A DNA stretch of 11,624 nt from Clostridiales bacterium. Lineage in GTDB: Bacteria; Bacillota; Clostridia; Oscillospirales; Ruminococcaceae. A program made the position numbers and the translations under genes. The stretch lies in NCBI GenBank assembly GCA_012800685.1, contig JAAZIT010000013.1, forward strand, positions 1 to 11,624. Direction: 5' to 3'. This document shows positions 5,738 to 11,624 of this stretch, one piece after another. The notes beneath the pieces are model-generated. The model had not been told where the DNA came from, did not search any database, and worked only from the letters and a program-made list of their open reading frames with translations. Each line of letters opens with the position of its first letter. Position 1 is the first letter of the stretch.

Positions 5738-8063
5738 GGCTGATGATAAAGATAATGGAATTTCTAACTTAAGTGAAATGGGAGAAAATCCTAACTTAAG
5801 TAATGATAAAAATCCTAGCTTAAATGGTGAAGATGTTAGTGTTAGTTCAAGCTTAGGCTCAAACGGTGAGGTTGAAAATTCTAATTTAAGTGAAAAGCAA
5901 GACAATTCCAATTTAAGCAATAAAGAAAATCTAGGCTCGAATAGTGAAGAAGTAAGTAATAGTTTAAGTTCAAGCTTAGTTTCAAATGTCGAGGGTGAGA
6001 ACTCCAACTCAAGTGGAAAACAAGAAAATCTAGGCTCGAATAGTGAAGAAGTAAACTCTAGCTTAAATTCAGATAATGAGATAGAAAATCTAAAAAAAGC
6101 AAGAACTAAAAAAATAATTAAAATGACGCTTATTGAAATCGGGTTTCTTTTGCTGGTGCTTGTTATTGTTCTATTAATTATTAAGGGTGTTAAGGGTGGG
6201 AAAGATGATAAGCCCTCTAAAAAGGCTTCTAATTCTAGTGTTTCAACTATAGATAGTGATAGTGATGATTCTAGCAATAGTGATAGTGATAGCCCTGATA
6301 ATAGTACTAGTTCTAACGATAGTGATAGTACTGGCGATAGCAATAATTCTAGCTCTAATTCAGAGGACAACTCTAACAGCGAGGACGTTAAAGGGATTAT
6401 AGTTACATACCTTACAAATAACACTTGGGAAAATGGTGGTGTTAATATGACAGGCTTTGAGGCTTCAATTAAAAATACAACAGGGTCGGATATAAAAAAC
6501 TGGACGCTGGTTTTGGAAATTGAGGGGCTGAAAAGCTGTGAGGGCTGGAATGGAACCTATACAGTTAGCGGTGAAACACTTACAATTACTCCTGCTGAAT
6601 ATCTTAGCGAAATTAATAATGGTTCATATGTTGTAATTGGTGCAAATATCGGTACAAGTGGTACGTTAAACATAAAATCAGCAAAGCTTAATGGTGTTGA
6701 GGCTGTTGTTATTAAGGGCAAGCTTCCTGAAAATAATAACAACAACAATAACAACAATAATAATACAAATAATAATAATAACAACAATAATAACAATTCC
6801 TCAGGAACTGGAAAGACTACAGAAGAGCTTTTAAAGCGTTCATCAGCCGCTAAAAGTGGCGACGATTGGTTGTTTACAAAAGGAAATAAAATTGTCGACA
6901 AAAGCGGTAAAGAGGTTTGGTTAACTGGTGTAAACTGGTTTGGTTACAACACCGGTACAAACACCTTTGACGGATTATGGAATTCAGAGCTTGTTTCTTC
7001 TGTTAAGGCGATTGCCGACCATGGATTTAACTTAATTCGTGTTCCTATGTCTGCGGAGCTTATCAATCAGTGGGCTAGTGGCGAATACCCTCAAGCCAAC
7101 TACAATAATGCGTACAACCCCGACCTTAATCAGATGAACAGTCAAGAAATATTTGATTATTTCTTAAAGCTCTCTGAAGAAAACGGCATTAAGGTAATGA
7201 TTGACATTCATTCGGCAGATACCGACGCTTCGGGGCATATGACAAACCTTTGGTACACAGACAAGGTTTCTGTTAATGATTTTTATTCGGCTCTTGAGTA
7301 TTTAGCCGAAAGATATAAAAATGATGATACTATAGTTGCTTACGACCTTAAAAATGAGCCACACGGAAAGCCAAACGAGGGTGACAGTGCAGCAATTTGG
7401 AACAATTCCACCGACGCTAACAACTGGAAGAATGTTGCACAAACTGCTGCTAAAAAGGTTTTGGCTAAAAATCCAAACGTGTTAATTATGGTTGAGGGAA
7501 TTGAGATTTATCCGAAAAATTCTAAGGGTGATTATTCATCAACAAATTCAGAGGATTATTACTTCAACTGGTGGGGTGGGAACCTCCGTGGTGTCAAGGA
7601 TTTTCCTATTAATTTAGGGAAATATCAAAACAAGCTAGTTTATTCACCTCATGATTATGGACCAACCGTTTATGAACAGCCATGGTTTAAGGGAAAATAC
7701 ACATACGAGTCGCTAATGTCAGATTGCTGGAGTGACAACTGGTTTTATATTTATAAGGGCAACACAGCGCCTTTATTAATAGGCGAGTGGGGTGGATTTA
7801 TGAAAGAGCCTAACCTAACATGGATGACATATATGCGCAGGCTTATAAAAGAAAACAATCTACATCACACATTTTGGTGTTTTAACGCAAATTCTGGCGA
7901 CACTGGTGGTCTTGTTCTCGATGATTTCGTAACATGGGATCAAGAGAAATACAATTTTGTCAAGGAAGTTCTTTGGCAGGAAAAAGGCAAATTCGTTGGT
8001 CTCGACCATGCAATTCCACTAGGAGAAAATGGAATAACATTATCTAGTGCGAAAGGGTTGTAG
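5736..8063 (+). CDS. Membrane-anchored endoglucanase: cytoplasmic tail - TM - CBM2-like - poly-Asn - GH5 (subfamily 1-like)
   Basis: A 775-residue surface enzyme expected to cut internal beta-1,4 bonds in cellulose. Order: Ser/Asn/Glu-rich repetitive tail (1-117); basic [10 protein letters not shown] (120-129); one membrane segment (about 131-149); Ser/Asp linker (about 163-217); CBM2-like module (about 221-328) with aromatics Trp231, Trp271 and Tyr289 at the places of the CBM2 binding face but no terminal Cys pair; linker of 11 Asn, Thr, 10 Asn (333-354); GH5 domain (about 374-750). The GH5 part resembles the Acidothermus E1 type ([22 protein letters not shown]-like NWWGGNL, NSGDTGG); acid/base Glu541 in KNEPHG, nucleophile Glu684 in IGEWGG. 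No signal-peptidase site, lipobox, dockerin or sortase motif, so anchoring is by the uncleaved helix, catalytic end outside. Start 5736 is weakly supported (GGGG 7 nt upstream), but later Met codons (15, 130) have no ribosome site. Own promoter and terminator. Confidence 0.93.
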   Translation: MADDKDNGISNLSEMGENPNLSNDKNPSLNGEDVSVSSSLGSNGEVENSNLSEKQDNSNLSNKENLGSNSEEVSNSLSSSLVSNVEGENSNSSGKQENLGSNSEEVNSSLNSDNEIENLKKARTKKIIKMTLIEIGFLLLVLVIVLLIIKGVKGGKDDKPSKKASNSSVSTIDSDSDDSSNSDSDSPDNSTSSNDSDSTGDSNNSSSNSEDNSNSEDVKGIIVTYLTNNTWENGGVNMTGFEASIKNTTGSDIKNWTLVLEIEGLKSCEGWNGTYTVSGETLTITPAEYLSEINNGSYVVIGANIGTSGTLNIKSAKLNGVEAVVIKGKLPENNNNNNNNNNNTNNNNNNNNNNSSGTGKTTEELLKRSSAAKSGDDWLFTKGNKIVDKSGKEVWLTGVNWFGYNTGTNTFDGLWNSELVSSVKAIADHGFNLIRVPMSAELINQWASGEYPQANYNNAYNPDLNQMNSQEIFDYFLKLSEENGIKVMIDIHSADTDASGHMTNLWYTDKVSVNDFYSALEYLAERYKNDDTIVAYDLKNEPHGKPNEGDSAAIWNNSTDANNWKNVAQTAAKKVLAKNPNVLIMVEGIEIYPKNSKGDYSSTNSEDYYFNWWGGNLRGVKDFPINLGKYQNKLVYSPHDYGPTVYEQPWFKGKYTYESLMSDCWSDNWFYIYKGNTAPLLIGEWGGFMKEPNLTWMTYMRRLIKENNLHHTFWCFNANSGDTGGLVLDDFVTWDQEKYNFVKEVLWQEKGKFVGLDHAIPLGENGITLSSAKGL
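5923..6054 (+). repeat. 99-bp-period repeat inside the cellulase tail
   Basis: An identical 33-nt sequence occurs at 5923-5955 and 6022-6054, exactly 99 nt apart, encoding [10 protein letters not shown] plus flanking codons in both copies. The residues between (SSSLxSNxExENSNxSxKQ) also recur more loosely upstream, so the tail seems to have grown by in-frame duplication of a unit of about 33 codons. Confidence 0.85.
6732..6797 (+). repeat. AAT/AAC codon tract (poly-Asn linker)
   Basis: Twenty-two codons, all AAT or AAC except one ACA, encode the linker between the CBM2-like module and the GH5 domain. The two codons alternate irregularly, which would limit slippage compared with a pure triplet repeat. 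Any slippage by whole units keeps the frame and only changes linker length. Confidence 0.95.
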
Positions 8064-8289
8064 CGAGGAGAAGTACAGGATTTGACTATAGATAAATAAC
8101 AATTAGGAACAGCGTGATTTTAATATATCGATATAAAAGTAATAGAATCGCTAGAGATAAGGCTTTTAACAAATATATTTGGTTAGATTTAGTTAGTGGC
8201 AACTGTTGCAAAATCTGAAACAATTTAAAACTAAAGTAACAGGTGACTAAAACAGCAAAATAAATATTACAAAATTAGGCATAATAAAA

Positions 8290-8333
8290 GCGACCATACA
8301 GGAGAATTTTACTCTTGTGTGGTCGCCTTTTTT
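8290..8333 (+). terminator. Rho-independent terminator downstream of the GH5 gene
   Basis: A 15-bp stem (8290-8304 with 8312-8326; two G-U pairs, no mismatch; begins GCGACCA, ends TGGTCGC) with a 7-nt loop, then C and six Ts (8328-8333). It is the strongest hairpin in the window. It lies 226 nt after the GH5 stop, so the cellulase mRNA would have an unusually long 3' untranslated region. Confidence 0.92.
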
Positions 8334-8504
8334 ATTTTTATAATTGGGTTATTTAGTTAATTAGTTTTTAATAATAGATTTAGGGAAAACCCAAAGAATT
8401 AGATTAAACAAACTTAACTTAACCGTTTAAGCTTCTCTTAAAGATTTTATATAAAACACAAAAATAAAATTACAAGAATTAAGTGCCCACAACAAAATAT
8501 TGCC

Positions 8505-8542
8505 AAAAAAAGAACACCACATTAATTATGGTGCTCTTTTTT
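8505..8542. terminator. Bidirectional terminator between the convergent genes
   Basis: AAGAACACCACA (8510-8521) pairs with TATGGTGCTCTT (8527-8538): 12 bp, two A-C-type positions on the plus strand that become G-U pairs in minus-strand RNA, 5-nt loop. Seven As at 8505-8511 give a U run for minus-strand transcripts, and six Ts at 8537-8542 give one for plus-strand transcripts. It starts 19 nt past the GH94 stop, so its main job is ending that transcript. Confidence 0.85.
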
Positions 8543-8560
8543 GCTTTTATTATTGGGTTA

Positions 8561-11014
8561 TTATCCCATAACAACCTCAACAGTACGAGTGCCGTTGTCT
8601 TCAAAAACCGGAAGAATATTTCCGTTAATCTTAACTCCGTCAACTGTTACTGATTTAATTCCCTTTGAAACGTGGTCTGGGTTTGTCACCTTAATTTCAT
8701 AGGTGTTTCCTCTGAACTTTCTTGTTAGTTCAAAGCCGTCCCAAGCCTCTGGAATTGATGGGTCGATTTTTAGTCCGTCATATGCAGGAATTACTCCCAA
8801 AATATACTGTGATACAGCAACAAAGTTCCATGCAGCTGTTCCTGTTAGCCATGAGTTCTTAGCTTCACCATGTCTCTTAGCGTCTTTTCCAGCAATCATT
8901 TGTGCATAAACATAAGGTTCAGTCCTATGAATATCTGAAATATCCTCCAAGTATGCAGGAGCAATCTTTGAATAGTACTCATATGCCAAGTCGCCTCTTC
9001 CGATAGCTGCTTCAGCACAGATTATCCAAGCGTTATTGTGGCAGAATATACCAGCGTTCTCTTTATATCCAGCAGGATATGTTGAAATCTCACCATATTC
9101 CACATAATATTTTGTGAATGCAGGGTTATTTAAAACTAGTCCATATTCAGAATCAAGGTATTTTTTAACGCTATTCAGAGTTAGAATGTCCTTGCCGCTG
9201 TCTTGTCCTAGTCCACTCATTACGCAGAAGCCTTGTGGCTCGATAAAGATTTTTCCCTCTTCATTTACCTTAGAACCAATTGGCTTTCCGAAATCATCAT
9301 AAGCCCTCAAGAACCATTCGCCGTCCCAACCATGAGCCATAATATTTTCAGACATCTTATCAATTTCAGCAGAAGCCTTATCAGCCTCGTCGGACATTTC
9401 CATATACTTACAAAGCTCAACATATTCAGGTCCGATAAATGTAAACATTCCGGCAACCATTACAGATTCAGCAACCTTACTAAACTTATCATCACCATAT
9501 TTTGGAGATGTTGAGGTTTGGAAGCTTTCACCCGGTGCAGTTGAGTGACAGCTTAGGTTTAAGCAGTCATTCCAGTCCGCTCTCATAGCTAGTGGAAGTC
9601 CGTGAGGTCCTAGATTTTCAGCAATATGCCAGAAGCTTTGTTTTAGGTGGTGCATCATTGTTTGTGCTTTTGAAGGGTCATTATCATAAGGAACCATTTC
9701 GGAAAGAATTGAATAATCCCCAGTTTCCTTAATATATTGTGCGGTTGAGAGAATCATCCATAATGGGTCGTCGGAGAAGTTTCCGCCAATTTCGTCATTT
9801 CCCTTTTTAGTTAGTGGCTGATACTGGTGGTAGCAACCGCCGTCCTCAAGTTGTGTTGCAGCAAGGTCTAAAATTCTCTCTCTAGCTCTTTCAGGAATTT
9901 GGTGTACAAATCCTAAGAGGTCTTGATTAGAGTCTCTAAAGCCCATTCCACGACCAATTCCACTTTCAAAGTATGAAGCAGAACGTGACATATTAAATGT
10001 AACCATACACTGGTACTGGTTCCAAATATTAACCATTCTATTTAGGTTATCGTCATCAGTTTTAACTGTGTATTTTGAAAGAAGCTCGTCCCAAGTTTCT
10101 TTTAAGTCTGCAAGTGCTTTATCAGCCTTTTCAACAGTATCAAAGCTTTTAAGCATTTCATAAGCCTTTGACTTATTAACTGAACCATCGCTATTCCATT
10201 TTTCTTCATTTTTGTTTTCAACATAACCAAGAACGAAAACTAGTCCCTTAGATTCGCCAGCCTCAAGTGTTACGTTAATTTGGTGTGAAGCAATTGGCGA
10301 CCAGCCATCAGCAACAGAATTAGTTGCTTTTCCTGCAAATACTGCATCAGGGCGGTCAAAGCCGTTGTAAAGCCCAAGGAAGCTTTCTCTATCTGTATCA
10401 AAGCCGTCAATCTCGCTATTTACAGAGTAAAATGCGAAATGGTTACGTCTTTCTTTATATTCAGTTTTATGGAAAACAGTAGATCCCTCAATCTCAACTT
10501 CACCAGTATTAAAGTTTCTTTGGAAGTTTGTTGAGTCATCTTGAGCGTCCCACAAGCACCATTCAGCAAATGAGAATAGTGTAAATGTTTTCTTTTCGGA
10601 AGATGTATTTGTTAAAACAACCTTTTGAACCTCACCATTAAAGTTTTGAGGAACAAAGAAAGTCATTTCTGCTTCAATTCCATTTTTCTCGCCCTTAATA
10701 ATGGTATAACCCATACCATGACGGCAAGTATACTTATCTAAATCCTTTTTAATTGGAGCCCAACCAGGTGTCCAACATTCTTTTCCATCATTAATGTAGA
10801 AATATCTTCCTCCATTATCAACTGGAACGTTATTGTAACGATAACGTGTAATTCGTCTTAGACGTGCGTCTTTATAGAAGCTATATCCTCCCGCAGTGTT
10901 GGAGATAAGGGAAAAGAACTCCTGTGTTCCTAGGTAGTTAATCCATGGGTAAGGAGTTTTTGGGTTGGTGATGACATATTCTTTATTAATATCATCAAAG
11001 AAACCAAATTTCAT
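8561..11014 (-). CDS. cbp: Cellobiose phosphorylase (GH94)
   Basis: An 817-residue cytosolic enzyme that splits cellobiose with inorganic phosphate, inverting, to alpha-glucose-1-phosphate and glucose. The sequence follows the clostridial enzyme from end to end: N-terminal beta-sandwich (about 1-270, beginning [20 protein letters not shown]), helical linker, (alpha/alpha)6 barrel (about 315-740) and small C-terminal sheet domain ending in VEVVMG. The general acid is Asp483 in RADWNDCLN (478-486). Substrate-site blocks [15 protein letters not shown] (354-368), [14 protein letters not shown] (650-663) and the phosphate-site regions [11 protein letters not shown] (696-706) and [11 protein letters not shown] (721-731) are intact. 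A few extra residues (about 503-512, PKYGDDKFS) lie in a surface loop compared with the C. thermocellum form as I recall it. No signal peptide. Start ATG 11014 has AGGA (11021-11024) 6 nt upstream. It probably consumes cellobiose released by the neighbouring cellulase; no transporter is visible. Confidence 0.97.
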   Translation of the reverse strand: MKFGFFDDINKEYVITNPKTPYPWINYLGTQEFFSLISNTAGGYSFYKDARLRRITRYRYNNVPVDNGGRYFYINDGKECWTPGWAPIKKDLDKYTCRHGMGYTIIKGEKNGIEAEMTFFVPQNFNGEVQKVVLTNTSSEKKTFTLFSFAEWCLWDAQDDSTNFQRNFNTGEVEIEGSTVFHKTEYKERRNHFAFYSVNSEIDGFDTDRESFLGLYNGFDRPDAVFAGKATNSVADGWSPIASHQINVTLEAGESKGLVFVLGYVENKNEEKWNSDGSVNKSKAYEMLKSFDTVEKADKALADLKETWDELLSKYTVKTDDDNLNRMVNIWNQYQCMVTFNMSRSASYFESGIGRGMGFRDSNQDLLGFVHQIPERARERILDLAATQLEDGGCYHQYQPLTKKGNDEIGGNFSDDPLWMILSTAQYIKETGDYSILSEMVPYDNDPSKAQTMMHHLKQSFWHIAENLGPHGLPLAMRADWNDCLNLSCHSTAPGESFQTSTSPKYGDDKFSKVAESVMVAGMFTFIGPEYVELCKYMEMSDEADKASAEIDKMSENIMAHGWDGEWFLRAYDDFGKPIGSKVNEEGKIFIEPQGFCVMSGLGQDSGKDILTLNSVKKYLDSEYGLVLNNPAFTKYYVEYGEISTYPAGYKENAGIFCHNNAWIICAEAAIGRGDLAYEYYSKIAPAYLEDISDIHRTEPYVYAQMIAGKDAKRHGEAKNSWLTGTAAWNFVAVSQYILGVIPAYDGLKIDPSIPEAWDGFELTRKFRGNTYEIKVTNPDHVSKGIKSVTVDGVKINGNILPVFEDNGTRTVEVVMG

Positions 11015-11070
11015 TATTATTCCTGCCTTTCATTCTTTTTTTTATTAATTAATTTTTATTAATTTTTAAT

Positions 11071-11171
11071 TTAAGTGCTGTTTGTAGGTAGATTTTTAAG
11101 AATATACTAAAAATTCTAGTCTAAACTCAAATCTAGTGCTATTTGTAAAAGTATTGTCAAGATTATATTGG
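11071..11171. repeat. Imperfect tandem direct repeat upstream of GH94
   Basis: The stretch from 11071 and the stretch from 11132 agree at 26 of 40 positions without gaps, offset 61 bp; the shared core is AGTGCT-N-TTTGTA (11074-11086 and 11135-11147). Part of it recurs at 11593-11611, which matches 11152-11170 at 17 of 19 positions. In DNA this AT-rich some of this could be chance. Confidence 0.35.
11101..11130 (-). promoter_or_regulatory. Candidate promoter of the cellobiose phosphorylase gene
   Basis: Minus-strand TTGAGT (-35, 11130-11125) and TATATT (-10, 11106-11101) with 18-bp spacing; predicted start near 11094 and a leader of about 80 nt. A perfect TTGACA (11160-11155) lies just upstream, but its best -10 (TAGATT, 11135-11130) is 19 bp away. 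Either or both may be used. Confidence 0.4.
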
Positions 11172-11252
11172 TGTTTTTTAGGAATGCTTTAAACAATTGG
11201 TATTTTGCAAGTGTTTTTATTCCTACATTTAATCAATTATATAATACAAGAA

Positions 11253-11300
11253 TTTTCCTATACCTTTTCCTATATTATAAATAGCTCCGCTTAGGAAAAG
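11253..11300. repeat. Direct and inverted repeats of TAGGAAAA upstream of GH94
   Basis: TTTTCCTATA occurs at 11253-11262 and again at 11265-11274. CTTTTCCTA (11264-11272) is the exact inverse of TAGGAAAAG (11292-11300), separated by 19 bp that include a TATAAT-like box. The arrangement is like an operator array or a 9-bp hairpin. On the GH94 strand the motif reads TATAGGAAAA twice. Confidence 0.5.
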
Positions 11301-11326
11301 AAATAAAATAATTGTTGTAATATTTC

Positions 11327-11368
11327 TTAAAGCTTTATTTCAGATAAAAGAGTAATAATATTATTCAT
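11327..11368 (-). CDS. Possible 13-codon leader peptide
   Basis: On the minus strand AAAGGAG (11386-11380) is followed after 11 nt by ATG (11368-11366) and the short frame MNNIITLLSEIKL, then TAA. The ribosome site is the best in this gap, and the next gene (GH94) is 312 nt downstream. The spacing is longer than ideal, and such a short frame can arise by chance. It has no run of codons for one amino acid that would suggest classical attenuation. Confidence 0.22.
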   Translation of the reverse strand: MNNIITLLSEIKL

Positions 11369-11436
11369 AACTATGTGTTCTCCTTTAAATAAAATTGCAC
11401 GAGAAATATTATTTATTTATTACTGCTCAAGGTTTT

Positions 11437-11465
11437 AGTATATTATTTCGCAAGTCGATATACAA
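11437..11465 (-). promoter_or_regulatory. Weak candidate promoter for the 13-codon ORF
   Basis: Minus-strand TTGTAT (11465-11460) and TATACT (11442-11437) with 17-bp spacing, upstream of AAAGGAG at 11386-11380. The -10 is good but the -35 matches at only three positions. A TTGACA at 11507-11502 has no good -10. Confidence 0.25.
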
Positions 11466-11624
11466 AAAATATATTAAAACCTAGTGCATTTTATTAGTGT
11501 ATGTCAAAACCAACTCAAAAACTTAATCGATTGATATAATATAAACTTCGTTTTTTAGTTTAGATTTTTAAATTAAATGACTTTTATCAAGCTATTGTTA
11601 AGATTATCTTGTAAAATTTTAAAG

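Larger units (their letters stand above)
8064..8560. other. Gene-free gap between convergent cellulase and cellobiose phosphorylase
   Basis: About 500 bp of AT-rich DNA. I see no reading frame with a ribosome site on either strand. It holds two terminators (listed separately). A palindrome GCAACTGTTGC (8199-8209) is flanked by AGATTT (8185-8190) and AAATCT (8211-8216), but no T run follows and I assign no role. A GAGGAG at 8065-8070 is not followed by a start codon and open frame. Confidence 0.6.
11015..11624. other. AT-rich region upstream of the cellobiose phosphorylase gene
   Basis: About 610 bp with no gene of ordinary size. It contains candidate minus-strand promoters, a 9-bp inverted repeat, 10-nt and about 40-nt direct repeats, and one possible 13-codon ORF, listed separately. 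I see no tRNA, no T-box and no riboswitch I can name. Plus-strand TATAAT at 11535-11540 has no matching -35. Confidence 0.6.

Noticed and set aside
5689..5772. Overlapping out-of-frame ORF (GTG 5689 or ATG 5713) across the cellulase start, encoding a short hydrophobic peptide
   Set aside because: AGGAAA is only 0-3 nt from the GTG, too close for a ribosome site, and ATG 5713 has none. The frame probably reflects chance.
5663..6424. 253-codon open frame on the minus strand opposite the cellulase N-terminus
   Set aside because: Its Leu/Ser-rich translation is just the complement of the Ser/Asn repeats. It has no ribosome site or domain and lies opposite a better supported gene.
6732..6797. Poly-Asn codon tract as a phase-variation switch
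   Set aside because: Repeat units are three bases, so slippage would not change the reading frame, and mixing of AAT and AAC reduces slippage.
8199..8209. Palindrome GCAACTGTTGC after the cellulase as a terminator or attachment site
   Set aside because: As RNA it gives only a 4-bp stem with no U run, and there is no integrase or duplicated flank.

Overview
The window is low-GC (AT-rich intergenic DNA, A/T-ending codons, AGGAGG-type ribosome sites, sigma-A promoters, U-tract hairpin terminators) and looks like chromosome of a fibre-degrading, Gram-positive, anaerobic member of the Clostridia (Oscillospiraceae/Lachnospiraceae-like). The greA-lysS pair, a cellobiose phosphorylase very close to the Clostridium thermocellum type, and a GH5/CBM2 cellulase all point that way. 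Genus cannot be fixed from the sequence alone. I see no insertion sequence, integrase, phage gene, CRISPR array, tRNA or rRNA.

Layout. (1) Positions 1-1035, minus strand: a LysR-type regulator with a TTG start, followed 5 nt later by the first 22 codons of an unidentified gene that runs off the left edge. (2) 1036-1142: a compact divergent control region in which the regulator's promoter and the promoter of the next operon lie head to head over a cluster of GTTAT/ATAAC half-sites. (3) 1143-3120, plus strand: two lipoprotein deacetylases, a CE2-type SGNH carbohydrate esterase and a CE4/NodB polysaccharide deacetylase, 4 nt apart and closed by a terminator. (4) 3291-5514: the housekeeping greA-lysS operon with a perfect consensus promoter and its own terminator. 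(5) 5611-8333: a monocistronic, membrane-anchored GH5 (subfamily 1-like) endoglucanase with a CBM2-like module, poly-Asn linker and a long, repetitive, probably cytoplasmic N-terminal tail. (6) 8561-11014, minus strand: a complete cellobiose phosphorylase (GH94), convergent with the cellulase and separated from it by a 0.5-kb gap holding two terminators. (7) 11015-11624: 0.6 kb of very AT-rich DNA with candidate promoters, direct and inverted repeats and one possible 13-codon leader ORF.

How the genes fit together. The cellulase would cut cellulose at the cell surface, and GH94 would split imported cellobiose with phosphate inside the cell into glucose-1-phosphate and glucose, saving ATP. The two surface lipoproteins would strip acetyl groups from hemicellulose, oligosaccharide or cell-wall glycans. 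No sugar transporter is in the window. The LysR protein is the obvious candidate regulator of the deacetylase operon, because the half-site cluster lies about -64 to -36 from the predicted transcription start. The least ordinary items are the domain plan of the cellulase, its potentially self-sequestering leader, and the repeat-rich region upstream of GH94. I did not find clear evidence for a wholly new biological system.
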